Shown here: piece after piece, positions 35,067 through 45,016 of the stretch
How positions within the stretch are numbered: the first letter of the stretch is position 1
How the letters are laid out: each line of letters begins with the position of its first letter
Assembly (NCBI RefSeq): GCF_001541345.2
Contig: NZ_LMVL02000001.1
Location: 1,070,218 to 1,134,217, forward strand
DNA: 64,000 nucleotides
Source: Gillisella vitis
GTDB lineage: Bacteria; Pseudomonadota; Alphaproteobacteria; Rhizobiales; Rhizobiaceae
Direction: 5' to 3'
Made by a program: the position numbers and the translations under genes
Notes under the pieces: model-generated
The model's database searches: none
The model's input: the letters and a program-made list of their open reading frames with translations, nothing else
Told to the model about the DNA's origin: nothing

Positions 35067-36548
35067 TTACGAAGCTGCCAATTGCTGTTCTGCCTGTTCG
35101 GACAAAGCACGTGGCACTGCTGTGCCGGGCTGGGCGAAGGCCGCGCCGACGCCGATGAGGATCGGGTTGCTGATGCCAAGTGTGGCGACCGCATCGGCGA
35201 GATTCCCGACCGTTCCACGCCAGCTTGTCTGTTGCGCGCGGCTGATTGAGGTCATCGCCACCGCTTGCGTGTCGGAAGCCATGCCCGCCGCCATGAGGTT
35301 TTCGGCAATACGGCCCGCCATCCGACCGCCCATATAGAAGATCGTCGTGACGGATGGATCGGCCATATCGCGCCAGTTGAGGCTGTCCGGCAGGTCGCCA
35401 TGTCGGGAATGGCCGGTCACCAGCCGCAGCGATTGAGCGTGATCGCGGTGGGTGAGTGAAATGCCAAGCGTCGCCGCCATGGCGCTGGCCGAGGTGATGC
35501 CGGGTACGACATCCACGGCAATACCCTCATTCGCCAGCCGGGCGATTTCCTCGCCTGCCCGTCCGAAAATCATCGGATCGCCGGATTTCAGCCGCACCAC
35601 ACGTTTTCCAGCCTTGGCAAACCGCACCATCATCTCGTTGATATCGTCTTGCTTGCAGCTTTCCCGCCCGCCACGCTTGCCAACCAGCATGCGTTTGGCC
35701 TCACGGCGGGCAAGTTCGAGAACGTCAGGGGAGACCAGATCGTCAAACAGGATGACATCGGCGGCTTGCAGCGCCCGCACGGCCTTCAAGGTCAATAATT
35801 CCGCATCGCCTGGCCCCGCGCCGACCAGTGTGACGCGCCCAAGAGCCGGGGCGTTTGCGAGCCTGGCGGTCTCGTTCAGCAGCAAATCCTCCTCATTGTC
35901 CTGCGGCGGTGCATTACCGGCAAAGGCGCGGTCCACGAACCGCTCCCAGAATGTGCGTCGCGGTGCGCCGGGCGCCAGCTTTTCATTGATCCGGCCACGG
36001 ATCGCTTGCGCCAATTCCGCCCATGGTTTGAGCGCTGGCGGCAGCAGGGTCTCTATCCGCCGCCGGATTGCCTGCCCGAGGATTGGTGCTGCGCCATCGG
36101 TGGAAATCGCTACCACGACCGGCGAGCGATTGACGATGGAGCCGAACTGGAATTGGCAATAGGCAGGCTTGTCGATGACATTGACCGGCACGCCCGCCGC
36201 TTTCGCCGCGCAATAGAACGCCTTGGCCTCGTCCTCCGTCTCGCAATCGGCAAGCGCCAAAGTGGCGTTTTCAAAAATGCCGATATGCCAGCAATGGGGA
36301 CGAAGGACCATGCGGTCTTGCTCTTCAAGGAGTGTGCGGAAGGTATCGGACAATTCGTCTTCTGCGCAGAACACCTCTACATCAGCGCCACAGGCGGCCA
36401 GCAATTCCGCCTTCCAGGCGGCACCATCCGAACCACCGGCGACGATCACGCGCTTGCCCTCCAGCGCCCAAAACACCGGCAGTTTGGAAAGTGGCGCGAC
36501 CCGTTCCGGGTGGCGAGAATTATTCTGCGGCAAGGATTTGAACGGCAT
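35067..36548 (-). CDS. cysG: Siroheme synthase (CysG, three activities)
   Basis: 493 residues. The N-terminal Met8-like dehydrogenase/ferrochelatase half (about 1-225) has LPVFWALEGKRVIVAGGSDG and VNVIDKPAYCQFQFGSIVNR. The C-terminal uroporphyrinogen-III methyltransferase half (about 240-480) has GRVTLVGAGPGDAELLTLKA, VGKRGGRESCKQDDINEMMV, RLKSGDPMIFGR and VVPGITSASA. It makes the siroheme needed by the nitrite reductase encoded upstream in the same operon. Start MPFKSLPQ is preceded by CAGGAGGATTATCG and overlaps the nasA 3' end by 29 bases. It is the last gene of the nitrate operon. Confidence 0.93.
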   Translation of the reverse strand: MPFKSLPQNNSRHPERVAPLSKLPVFWALEGKRVIVAGGSDGAAWKAELLAACGADVEVFCAEDELSDTFRTLLEEQDRMVLRPHCWHIGIFENATLALADCETEDEAKAFYCAAKAAGVPVNVIDKPAYCQFQFGSIVNRSPVVVAISTDGAAPILGQAIRRRIETLLPPALKPWAELAQAIRGRINEKLAPGAPRRTFWERFVDRAFAGNAPPQDNEEDLLLNETARLANAPALGRVTLVGAGPGDAELLTLKAVRALQAADVILFDDLVSPDVLELARREAKRMLVGKRGGRESCKQDDINEMMVRFAKAGKRVVRLKSGDPMIFGRAGEEIARLANEGIAVDVVPGITSASAMAATLGISLTHRDHAQSLRLVTGHSRHGDLPDSLNWRDMADPSVTTIFYMGGRMAGRIAENLMAAGMASDTQAVAMTSISRAQQTSWRGTVGNLADAVATLGISNPILIGVGAAFAQPGTAVPRALSEQAEQQLAAS

Positions 36549-39192
36549 CGATAATCCTCCTGATTTCGGCGCGGCAGGAGCCGCAATTGGTTCCAGCGGA
36601 CAGGCTCTGGCCGACGGCTTCGACCGTGCAGCAGCCACCTCTAACGGCAGTGGTGATCTGGTTGATTCCGACCGAGAAACACGAACAGACAATCGCACCC
36701 GGATCGATCTGGCCCGCGCCTGGCCGTCCGGCAATCAGCGCCAGTCGGGCGTGGCGATCGCTGAAGTCGTCGTCAAGCCGGGCGCTGGCCCAATTGCGTG
36801 ATACCGCAACCGGTTGGCTTGCCATGAACAGCGCGGCGCAAAGCCTGCCTGCGTCGAAAAACGCCAAACGGACATCGCCACTGGCATTGTCGCTATAGCT
36901 GATCATCTCTGCGGTGACGGGTACGGCAAGCGTCGTTCTCGCCCAGTTTTCCCAATCGCAGCCATGCTCAAAGGCCAGTTCCAGCCGCCAGCCATACTCG
37001 GCCTTGGCCAAAGCCCAATAGGATGCATCAAGCGCCTGCGGCTTATCAGCCGATACGGCAAAACCATAGGCCTTTGCCGCATAGGGTTTTGCCGCAATGG
37101 CGACATGTTTCAGCGCTGGCTGACCCGAAATCGGGTCTACCAGGGAGGGTACGAGGCTATCGACACGGGCCAATGAGGCGGTTTCGCCGGTCCAGTGCAT
37201 CGGCACGAAAATGGCGCCACGGCTTTGGCGGCTGGTCAAAAGCGCACGAACAATCACCCGGCTGCCGGTCTTGCTGGAAATCTCCACCAAGGCCGCATCG
37301 GCAATGCCGAGATTGGCGGCGTCCAGCGGGTGGATTTCCGCGAAGGGTTCAGCCAGATGCGCCGACAGCCTCGCACTTTTTGCCGTCCGCGTCATCGTAT
37401 GCCACTGGTCGCGCACCCGTCCAGTATTGAGGGTGAGGGGAAAGTCCTGGCTTGCCCTATCCTGTATTGCGGCTTCGCAAGTAATGAAGCGCGCTTTGCC
37501 ATCGGGATGATAAAAGCCGCCATTGGCGAAAAACCGGCTTTCCCCCGCAGGCTCGCCCTGTCTCTGTGGCCATTGGAAGGGGGCAAGCGTCTGATAGTCT
37601 GCATCAGTGATCGCACCATAAGCGCCGATATCGAAATCGCGGGTGCCGTTGTTTTCAAAAGCCGATAGGGCGGCATGTTCGGCAAAGATGTCGGCGGGTG
37701 ACTGATAGGCAAAGGCGCTGTCAAAGCCCATCCGGCGGCCAACCTCCGCCATCTGCCACCAGTCTGCCCTGGCCTCGCCGGGGGCTGGCTTGAAGGCTCG
37801 CTGGCGGGAAATCCGCCGTTCCGAATTGGTGACGGTGCCGGATTTTTCGCCCCAGCCCGCCGCAGGCAGCAGCACATGCGCCAGCTTTGCCGTATCGGTA
37901 TCGGCCTGCATGTCAGAAACGACAACGAAGGGGCAGGCGGCAATCGCCGTTCTGACGGCATCGGCATCGGGCATGGAGACCACGGGATTGGTGGACATGA
38001 TCCATAGCGCCTTGATCTTGCCATCGGCCACCGCCTGGAACATTTCCACGGCTTTCAGGCCGGGTTTGTCGGCTATGGTGGGCGCGGCCCAGAACCGCTG
38101 CACGCGATCCCGATCCGTAGGATTGCCCAGCTCCATATGGGCGGCCAGCATGTTGGCGAGGCCCCCGACCTCGCGTCCGCCCATGGCATTCGGCTGGCCG
38201 GTCAGCGAAAACGGTCCCATGCCGGGTCTGCCGATCCGGCCCGTGGCCAGATGGCAATTGATGATCGCATTGACTTTGTCCGTTCCAAGCGAGGACTGGT
38301 TGACGCCCTGGCTATAGCAGGTGACGGTTTTTTCCGTCGCCGCAAACAGCTGGAAAAACTGCCGCAACTGCATGGCAGGCAGGCCGGTTTTCTCCATCAG
38401 ATCGCTAAGCGATTGACCGGCAGCGGCGGCAAACGCGTCCGCAAAGCCATTCGTATGGGCGGCAATATAGGATTGGTCGATGCTGCCGTTTTCGACCAGA
38501 TGCGCCAGTAAACCGTTGAACAGCGCTACATCGCCATCCGGGCGGATCGATAGATGCAGATCGGCAATGTCTGAGGTTGCAGTCCGGCGCGGATCGATGA
38601 CCACCACTTTCAAGCCGGGGCGCTTGGCCTTTTCCGCAGCAATCCGCTGATAAAGCACCGGGTGGCACCAGCCCATATTGGAGCCAACCAGCACGACGAG
38701 ATCGGCCAGTTCCAGGTCGCGGTACGTGCCGGGAACGGTATCGGAGCCGAAGGCCCGCTTATGGCCCGCGACCGAAGAGGCCATGCAGAGACGGGAATTG
38801 GTATCGATATTGGCTGAGCCGATAAAACCTTTCATCAGCTTGTTGGCGACGTAATAATCCTCGGTCAGCAATTGGCCGGAGAGATAGAAGGCGACCGAAT
38901 CCGGCCCATGCTCGGCTATGCTGCGGGAAAACCTCTCGGCAACGAGATCAAGCGCCATATCCCAACTCTGGCGTTCGCCGTAAACGGTCGGATGAAGCGC
39001 CCTGCCATCCAGATCCAGCGTTTCACCCAGCGCAGAACCCTTGGAACAGAGCCGGCCGAAATTGGCCGGATGATCCGGGTCACCCTTGATGCTGACGGCA
39101 CCAGTGTCCTCGGCTTTGGTGTCCTCGACCTTGGCAATCACGCCGCAGCCGACGCCGCAATAGGGACAGGTGGTTTTCGTCTCGCCGGACAT
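36520..39192 (-). CDS. nasA: Assimilatory nitrate reductase, molybdopterin catalytic subunit
   Basis: 890 residues, cytoplasmic. The N-terminal [4Fe-4S] ligands are C9, C12, C16 (CPYCGVGCGV) and a fourth in GRLCSKGSA; the bis-MGD domain has YYVANKLMKGFIGSANIDTN-type motifs and GRPGMGPFSLTGQPNAMGGR. The C-terminus carries a BFD-like [2Fe-2S] domain (IVCSCFSVGINQI and GTNCGSCRAEI), typical of NasA forms that take electrons from ferredoxin or a partner. Start MSGETKTT is supported by GGAG eight bases before. It reduces nitrate to nitrite for NirBD, encoded just upstream. Overlaps cysG. Confidence 0.95.
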   Translation of the reverse strand: MSGETKTTCPYCGVGCGVIAKVEDTKAEDTGAVSIKGDPDHPANFGRLCSKGSALGETLDLDGRALHPTVYGERQSWDMALDLVAERFSRSIAEHGPDSVAFYLSGQLLTEDYYVANKLMKGFIGSANIDTNSRLCMASSVAGHKRAFGSDTVPGTYRDLELADLVVLVGSNMGWCHPVLYQRIAAEKAKRPGLKVVVIDPRRTATSDIADLHLSIRPDGDVALFNGLLAHLVENGSIDQSYIAAHTNGFADAFAAAAGQSLSDLMEKTGLPAMQLRQFFQLFAATEKTVTCYSQGVNQSSLGTDKVNAIINCHLATGRIGRPGMGPFSLTGQPNAMGGREVGGLANMLAAHMELGNPTDRDRVQRFWAAPTIADKPGLKAVEMFQAVADGKIKALWIMSTNPVVSMPDADAVRTAIAACPFVVVSDMQADTDTAKLAHVLLPAAGWGEKSGTVTNSERRISRQRAFKPAPGEARADWWQMAEVGRRMGFDSAFAYQSPADIFAEHAALSAFENNGTRDFDIGAYGAITDADYQTLAPFQWPQRQGEPAGESRFFANGGFYHPDGKARFITCEAAIQDRASQDFPLTLNTGRVRDQWHTMTRTAKSARLSAHLAEPFAEIHPLDAANLGIADAALVEISSKTGSRVIVRALLTSRQSRGAIFVPMHWTGETASLARVDSLVPSLVDPISGQPALKHVAIAAKPYAAKAYGFAVSADKPQALDASYWALAKAEYGWRLELAFEHGCDWENWARTTLAVPVTAEMISYSDNASGDVRLAFFDAGRLCAALFMASQPVAVSRNWASARLDDDFSDRHARLALIAGRPGAGQIDPGAIVCSCFSVGINQITTAVRGGCCTVEAVGQSLSAGTNCGSCRAEIRRIIDAVQILAAE

Positions 39193-39197
39193 GATGC

Positions 39198-39533
39198 TCA
39201 CTCCGCTGCCTGCAACAGGCTTTCCATGGCAATGGAGAGCGCGCCGTCGGTATTGCGCACCGCAATCGTGCGCACGGCCCCCTCGTCGGCACCCAGCGCC
39301 TTGCCGCTTTCCAGCGAAATCACCCAATTGTGCAGCGGGCAGGTGACCGCCTTGCCATGGACGATGCCTTGGCTGAGTGGGCCACCCTTGTGCGGGCAAT
39401 GGTCCTCGATGGCGAAGACCTCGTTTTCGGCGGTGCGAAACACTGCGATCTTGCCTTGCGGGGTTTTTACGCAGCGCGCGCCACGCAGCGGAATGTCGTC
39501 GATATGGCCGATAAAGGTCCAGTTCTGATCCAT
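39198..39533 (-). CDS. nirD: Nitrite reductase small subunit (Rieske-type)
   Basis: 111 residues. Unlike many NirD proteins, all four Rieske ligands look intact: C46 and H48 in DHCPHKGGPL, C65 and H68 in TCPLHNWVI. The start MDQNWTFIGHIDDIP is the usual NirD opening; it is five bases from the nirB stop, and nasA follows five bases after its own stop. It forms NADH-dependent assimilatory nitrite reductase with NirB. Confidence 0.94.
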   Translation of the reverse strand: MDQNWTFIGHIDDIPLRGARCVKTPQGKIAVFRTAENEVFAIEDHCPHKGGPLSQGIVHGKAVTCPLHNWVISLESGKALGADEGAVRTIAVRNTDGALSIAMESLLQAAE

Positions 39534-39537
39534 GATC

Positions 39538-41985
39538 TCACTCCGCTGCCTGGGTGTAACCGATGGTCGCCATCGGCTTGAACTCATGCTTGTCCTTGCC
39601 GGAGACGCGCTCCGACCAGGGATCGACCTGGGCGAATTTTTGGCTGAAAACGAAGCGGTCGAAATAGGCCTTGCGCTTGGTTTCATCTCCCATGATCTGG
39701 CGGCGCACCTCGTCATGGCCAATGCGTTTTGCCCATTTGTAGATCCGCTCCAGATAGCGGCCCTGTTCGCGGTACATCTGGGTCAGCGCAACGATATGCT
39801 CCAGGGCCTCTTCCTCGGTTTTGACGAGGCCAAGAACATCGGTACCCTTGATGTCGAGACCGGCGGCACCGGCAAAATGGATCTCGTAGCCTGAATCGAC
39901 GCAGATGACGCCGATATCCTTGCAGGTTGCCTCGGCGCAGTTGCGTGGACAGCCGGAAACGGCCAGTTTTAACTTGGCGGGCGTCCAGGAGCCCCACATG
40001 AACTTTTCAAGCTTGATGCCAAACCCGGTGGAATCCTGCGTGCCGAACCGGCACCAGTCGGAGCCGACACAGGTCTTTACCGTGCGCAGACCCTTGGCAT
40101 AGGCCTGGCCGGAGACGAAGCCTGCCTTGCCGAGATCGGCCCAGACGGCGGGTAGATCTTCCTTTTCGATGCCGAGCAGGTCGATGCGCTGGCCGCCGGT
40201 GACCTTAACCATGGGGATGTCGAACTTATCGACCACATCGGCAATGGCCCTGAGTTCGGCAGCATTGGTGACGCCGCCCCACATGCGCGGCACGACGGAA
40301 TAGGTGCCGTCCTTCTGGATATTGGCGTGGACGCGCTCATTGATGAACCGCGACTGGTAGTCATCGGCATATTCGTCCGGCCAATCGCAGACGAGGTAAT
40401 AGTTGAGCGCCGGGCGGCATTTGGCGCAGCCGCAGGAGCTTTTCCATTCCAGTTCCTGCATGACGGCGGGGATGGTCTTCAGCCATTTGGCCTTGATCAG
40501 CCTGCGCACGTCGTCATGACCAAGGTCGGTGCAGGCGCAGATTGGCGTGACGGCCTTGGGGTTATAAGCATCACCCAGCGTCAGCGCCATGACCTGCTCG
40601 ACAAGGCCGGTGCAATTGCCGCAGGAGGCGGAGGCTTTCGTATGGGCGCGCACCTCATCCAGCGAGGTCAGGCCTTTGCCGGTGATGGTCGAGACGATCT
40701 TGCCCTTGCAGACGCCGTTGCAGCCGCAGATTTCCGCATCATCCGGCAAGGCTGCAACGGCCGCCATAGGGTCCAGCGGTGTGCCCCCCTGATAGGACTG
40801 GCCGAAAATAAGCGTGTCGCGCATCTGCGAAATATCTGTGCCGCGCTTCATCAGATCGAAGAACCACGAACCATCACCGGTTTCGCCGTAAAGCACGGCG
40901 CCGATAATGCGGTTATCCTTCAGCACCAGTCGTTTGTAGATGCCGGATGAGGCATCGCGCAGCACGATTTCTTCGCGGTCCGGGGCTTCTGCAAAATCCC
41001 CGGCGGAAAACAGGTTGATGCCGGTGACCTTGAGCTTGGTATTGACGACGGAGCCGTGATATTCGGCATGACCGCCGGTCAGCCGGTCGGCCAGCACCCG
41101 GGCACTTTCATAGAGCGGCGCGACCAGGCCGTAGCACATGCCGCGATGCTCGGCACATTCGCCAAGCGCAAAGATCGAAGCGTCCGATGTCTGCATGCCG
41201 TCATCGACAACGATGCCGCGATTGACGGCAAGCCCGGCCTCCTTGGCCAGCTGCGAGGCCGGACGGATACCGACCGCCATCACCACCATGTCGCCTGCAA
41301 TCACCCGGCCGTCTTCAAGCTCAACGCCTTCGACCTTGTTTGTGCCGAGGATCGCCTTGGTATTGGCCTTGGTGATGATCTCGATGCCCCGTTCGGAAAG
41401 CGCCTTTTCCAGAAGATAGGCGGCAGCGGGGTCGAGCTGGCGCTCCATGATGGTCGGCATCAAGTGAATGACGGTGACCTCCATGCCCTGGCGCTTCAAG
41501 CCGTAGGCGGCTTCCAACCCCAGCAGCCCAGCACCGATGATGATCGCCCGGCCTTGGCCCTTGCTGATCTCCAGCATTTTTTCGACATCATCGAGATCGC
41601 GGTAGGCGAGCACGCCGGGCAATTGATGGCCGGGGGCCGGAATGATGAAGGGCAGGGAGCCGGTGGCGATCACCAGCTTGTCATAGGCGGCGGTAATGCC
41701 GTTTTCCGAAGTCACGGTTTTTGCCTGCCGGTCGATGCCGGAGACTTTCGCGCCGCGATGTAGGGTCACGCCATGGGTTTCATACCATTGATCGTTATGG
41801 ATGATGATGTCTTCATAGGCTTTTTCGCCCGACAGCACCGGCGAGAGCATGATGCGGTCGTAATTGACGCGCGGCTCGGCATTGAAAACGGTGACGTCAT
41901 AAAGGCCCGGCGCTTTTTCGAACAGCTCTTCCAGCATCCGGCCCGGCGCCATGCCATTGCCGATAATAACCAGTTTTTCCGCCAT
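39538..41985 (-). CDS. nirB: Nitrite reductase [NAD(P)H] large subunit
   Basis: 815 residues. FAD/NADH domain with KLVIIGNGMAPGRMLEEL at the N-terminus; BFD-like [2Fe-2S] segment (CGCNGVCKGKIV; CGNCTGLVEQV); C-terminal sulfite/nitrite reductase repeats with the siroheme-[4Fe-4S] ligands CVGSDWCRFG and SGCPRNCAEATC. It reduces nitrite to ammonium with six electrons. Five bases from the preceding ATPase gene and four from nirD, so firmly operonic. Complete length for the family. Confidence 0.96.
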   Translation of the reverse strand: MAEKLVIIGNGMAPGRMLEELFEKAPGLYDVTVFNAEPRVNYDRIMLSPVLSGEKAYEDIIIHNDQWYETHGVTLHRGAKVSGIDRQAKTVTSENGITAAYDKLVIATGSLPFIIPAPGHQLPGVLAYRDLDDVEKMLEISKGQGRAIIIGAGLLGLEAAYGLKRQGMEVTVIHLMPTIMERQLDPAAAYLLEKALSERGIEIITKANTKAILGTNKVEGVELEDGRVIAGDMVVMAVGIRPASQLAKEAGLAVNRGIVVDDGMQTSDASIFALGECAEHRGMCYGLVAPLYESARVLADRLTGGHAEYHGSVVNTKLKVTGINLFSAGDFAEAPDREEIVLRDASSGIYKRLVLKDNRIIGAVLYGETGDGSWFFDLMKRGTDISQMRDTLIFGQSYQGGTPLDPMAAVAALPDDAEICGCNGVCKGKIVSTITGKGLTSLDEVRAHTKASASCGNCTGLVEQVMALTLGDAYNPKAVTPICACTDLGHDDVRRLIKAKWLKTIPAVMQELEWKSSCGCAKCRPALNYYLVCDWPDEYADDYQSRFINERVHANIQKDGTYSVVPRMWGGVTNAAELRAIADVVDKFDIPMVKVTGGQRIDLLGIEKEDLPAVWADLGKAGFVSGQAYAKGLRTVKTCVGSDWCRFGTQDSTGFGIKLEKFMWGSWTPAKLKLAVSGCPRNCAEATCKDIGVICVDSGYEIHFAGAAGLDIKGTDVLGLVKTEEEALEHIVALTQMYREQGRYLERIYKWAKRIGHDEVRRQIMGDETKRKAYFDRFVFSQKFAQVDPWSERVSGKDKHEFKPMATIGYTQAAE

Positions 41986-41990
41986 AGTGT

Positions 41991-42788
41991 TTACTCCGCG
42001 GCTTCGACGAAGCGGTGACGTTCGTAAAGGAACTTCAACACGGCTTCGCGGGATTTGAGATAGGTCCGGTCTCCGGCCAATGCGATGCGGTCACGGACGC
42101 GCGGGATTGGTACATCCAACACTTCACCGATCTTTGCGGCGGGACCGTTGGTCATCATCACGATCCGATCTGAAAGCAGCACGGCCTCATCGACGTCGTG
42201 GGTAATCATGATCATCGTATTGCCGAGGCGTGCATGGATTTCCATCACGGCGTCCTGCAAATGGGCACGGGTCAGCGCGTCCAATGCCCCGAACGGCTCG
42301 TCCAGCAGCAGGATTTTCGGCTCCATGGCCAGCGCCCGGGCAATGCCAACCCGCTGTTTCATACCGCCGGAAATCTCCGCGGGACGCTTGTCTTTTGCAT
42401 GACCCATCTGCACGAGGTCGAGATTGCGCATCACCCAGTCATGCTTTTCGGCCTTGGTCTTGCGGCCTGCAAACACCTTGGAGACGGCGAGATTGACGTT
42501 TTCATACACCGTCAGCCACGGCAGCAACGAATGGTTTTGAAATACCACGGCCCGTTCCGGTCCTGGTGCGTTGACCTCAGTGTTTTCCAGCAGGATCGCG
42601 CCTGCGGTCACGCGGGTCAGTCCGGCAATCAGGTTCAGCAACGTGGACTTGCCGCAGCCGGAATGGCCGATGATCGAGACGAACTCGCCCTTGTCGATGG
42701 ACAGGGAAACATCCTTCAAGACATCGGTCTTTGTGCCTGATCGTTCGAAGCTTTTGTCAATATGGTCGATTTTGAGATAGGCGCTCAT
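41991..42788 (-). CDS. nrtC: Nitrate ABC transporter ATP-binding protein
   Basis: 265 residues: Walker A GHSGCGKSTLLNLIAG, Q-loop FQNHSLLPWL, signature ISGGMKQRVGIARAL, Walker B ILLLDEPFGALD, H-loop ITHDVDEAVLLSD. It is a single ATPase without the NrtA-like C-terminal extension of cyanobacterial NrtC, so in naming terms it is nearer NrtD; the symbol is provisional. It energises nitrate/nitrite uptake through the permease encoded 12 bases upstream. KIDHIDKSFERSG is the usual opening. Confidence 0.9.
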   Translation of the reverse strand: MSAYLKIDHIDKSFERSGTKTDVLKDVSLSIDKGEFVSIIGHSGCGKSTLLNLIAGLTRVTAGAILLENTEVNAPGPERAVVFQNHSLLPWLTVYENVNLAVSKVFAGRKTKAEKHDWVMRNLDLVQMGHAKDKRPAEISGGMKQRVGIARALAMEPKILLLDEPFGALDALTRAHLQDAVMEIHARLGNTMIMITHDVDEAVLLSDRIVMMTNGPAAKIGEVLDVPIPRVRDRIALAGDRTYLKSREAVLKFLYERHRFVEAAE

Positions 42789-42800
42789 AACGGTTTCCCT

Positions 42801-43694
42801 CTAGTTCTTCGCGGTGCCACGGGTGATGACACTGCCAAGGAGAGCGACGAGCTTGTCGAGGACAAAGCCGGTTACGCCGATATAGGCAAGCGCCACGATG
42901 ATGTCGGAGAGCCGCGAGGAGTTCCACGCATCCCAGATGAAGAAGCCGATGCCGACGCCGCCGGTCAGCATTTCAGCGGCAACAATGGCCAGCCACGACA
43001 GGCCGACGCCGATGCGAAGCCCGGTAAAGATGTAAGGGGCGGCGGCAGGCACCATGATGCGGATGAAGAATTCCAGCGGGTTCAACCGCAGCACCCGGGC
43101 AACATTGCGGTAATCGTCGGGAATATTGCGCACGCCGACGGCGGTGTTGATGATGACCGGCCAGATCGACGTGATGAAGATCACGAAAATCGCTGACGGG
43201 TTGGAATTCTGGAAGGCCGCCAGCGATAGCGGCAACCAGGCAAGCGGCGGCACGGTGCGCAAGATCTGGAAGATCGGGTCAAGGCCGCGCATGGCCCAGA
43301 TACTCTGGCCGACCACCGCACCGAGAAAGACGCCGACAATCGCCGCCAGGCCGAAGCCGATTGCCACCCGCTCCAGGGACACCAGAACGCGCAGGCCAAG
43401 ACCGATATCCTGCGGCCCATTGTTGAAGAACGGAGCCGTGATCAGGTCATGGGCTTCTTCCCAGACCTGGCTTGGCGGCGGCAAGGTCGCGCCTGCATGG
43501 GAACAGGCGATCTGCCAGATACCCAGCAGGATGGCGAGAACGACGAAGGGTGGCACGACATTGCGCAGCATAGTTGCGCCGATGCGCTGACTGTTGAACC
43601 TGCGGGTGGGACGGCGGGCCATGGTGACAACAGTGCCAACCGATTGTGGAGCAGAAAGGGCTGCGGGTTCTGCTTTGCGAAGAGTTGCGGACAT
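42801..43694 (-). CDS. nrtB: Nitrate ABC transporter permease
   Basis: 297 residues with six membrane helices starting at about residue 48 (VVPPFVVLAILLGIWQIACS) after a polar N-terminus. The EAA-type loop reads RNVARVLRLNPLEFFIRIMVP, typical of the nitrate/taurine class. Start MSATLRKAE has CAGGAGAAAGCTC before it; the open frame upstream reads through nrtA and is not used. Gene order nrtA-nrtB-nrtC is standard. Confidence 0.92.
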   Translation of the reverse strand: MSATLRKAEPAALSAPQSVGTVVTMARRPTRRFNSQRIGATMLRNVVPPFVVLAILLGIWQIACSHAGATLPPPSQVWEEAHDLITAPFFNNGPQDIGLGLRVLVSLERVAIGFGLAAIVGVFLGAVVGQSIWAMRGLDPIFQILRTVPPLAWLPLSLAAFQNSNPSAIFVIFITSIWPVIINTAVGVRNIPDDYRNVARVLRLNPLEFFIRIMVPAAAPYIFTGLRIGVGLSWLAIVAAEMLTGGVGIGFFIWDAWNSSRLSDIIVALAYIGVTGFVLDKLVALLGSVITRGTAKN

Positions 43695-43717
43695 GAGCTT
43701 TCTCCTGTTGCGCGTGG

Positions 43718-45016
43718 TCACGCCGTAGCCTTGATGGTCAGGCTGTCGAGATAGGCCTTGGGGTTTTCGGGGTCGAAGACCTTGCCGTCGAAGAAGGTCT
43801 CTTTGCCGCGCGAGGTCGATGCCGGAATATCGGCGCTGGCCACCGACAGATCCTTGGCGGCGGCGCGCCAGATGTCTTCCCGGTTGACCTTGTCCACCAG
43901 TGCTTTCATGTCGAGATCGGCGGCAAACTTGCCCCAGCGGATATTTTCGGTGAGGAACCACAGGTCGTGGCTCTTGAATGGGTAGGAGGCATGGTCCTGC
44001 CAGAATTTCATCTGCAAGCCGGTGTTTTCCACCACGCGGCCATTGCCGTAATTGATATTGCCCTTCAGGCGGCCAAGCACATCCTTGGGCGGCACGTTGA
44101 ACCATTGGCGCTTGCCGAGAATATCGGCCATTTCGGCCTTGTTCTCCATGCTATCGCACCACATCTGCGCTTCCATGATCGCCATCATCAGCGCCTTGGT
44201 GGCATTGGGGTTCTTTTCCACCCATTCGGTGCGCATCGAGAAGGCTTTTTCCGGATGGCCCTTCCAAAGCTCGCCGGTGGTGCAGGCGGTAAAGCCGATG
44301 CCCTGGTTGACGAGTTGCTCGTTCCAGGGTTCCCCGACGCAGAAGGCGTCCATGGAGCCGACTTTCATATTGGCGACCATTTGCGGGGGCGGCACGACGA
44401 TGGTCGAGACGTCCTTGTCGGGATTGATGCCGCCAGCGGCAAGCCAGTAGCGAATCCATAGATCATGGGTGCCACCCGGAAAGGTCATCGCCACCTTGAC
44501 TTCGCCGGTCTTGGCTTTCTTGGCGGCAAAGGCGTCCTTCAGTTTCGCGGCGTCAAGGGCGACGCCGGTTTCTGCATACTCCTTCGCCACCGAAATGCCC
44601 TGGCTGTCGAGATTGAGGCGCGCAAGGATCGACATGGCCACGGGCACGCTATTCTGCGTGACTTTGCCGGTTTGCATCAGGTAGGGCATTGGGGTGAGGA
44701 TATGCGCGCCGTCAATGCCATTGGATGCGCCGCCCAGCACAAGGTTGTCGCGGGTAGCACCCCAGGATGCCTGCTTCGACACTTCCACATCGGTCATGCC
44801 ATATTTGGCAAACAGGCCTTTTTCCTGCGCGATGATCAGAGGGGCGGCATCCGTCAGAGCGATGAAGCCAAGCTTGGCACCACTGACTTCCGGTGTGGCG
44901 GTGGCCGCCAGCGCCCCGGATGGCAAAAGGATACGGGCGGCAGCAAGTGTGGCGGCCGCACCTGTTGCCTTGAGAATGGAACGGCGATTGATAGCGTGAT
45001 GGGCGATGCGGGTCAT
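43718..45016 (-). CDS. nrtA: Nitrate-binding protein of the ABC importer, Tat-type signal
   Basis: 432 residues. Signal region HAINRRSILKATGAAATLAA with twin arginine and an ALAAT cleavage region. The mature protein has KLGFIALTDAAPLIIAQEKG, the nitrate-binding NrtA/CmpA opening, then LTPMPYLMQTG, GGTHDLWIRYWLAAGGINPD and FCVGEPWNEQLV. First gene of the nrtABC-nirBD-nasA-cysG operon, preceded by AGGAG and by a 160-base leader that carries an attenuator and sigma-54 promoter. Its cytoplasmic relative NasS is encoded upstream at 45423. Confidence 0.93.
   Translation of the reverse strand: MTRIAHHAINRRSILKATGAAATLAAARILLPSGALAATATPEVSGAKLGFIALTDAAPLIIAQEKGLFAKYGMTDVEVSKQASWGATRDNLVLGGASNGIDGAHILTPMPYLMQTGKVTQNSVPVAMSILARLNLDSQGISVAKEYAETGVALDAAKLKDAFAAKKAKTGEVKVAMTFPGGTHDLWIRYWLAAGGINPDKDVSTIVVPPPQMVANMKVGSMDAFCVGEPWNEQLVNQGIGFTACTTGELWKGHPEKAFSMRTEWVEKNPNATKALMMAIMEAQMWCDSMENKAEMADILGKRQWFNVPPKDVLGRLKGNINYGNGRVVENTGLQMKFWQDHASYPFKSHDLWFLTENIRWGKFAADLDMKALVDKVNREDIWRAAAKDLSVASADIPASTSRGKETFFDGKVFDPENPKAYLDSLTIKATA

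Noticed and set aside
34874..35218. Minus-strand 114-codon open frame
   Set aside because: It runs through the four CCTCCTCCC hairpins and the cysG 3' end; repeated GREE/WEEE-type residues simply translate the loop motif.
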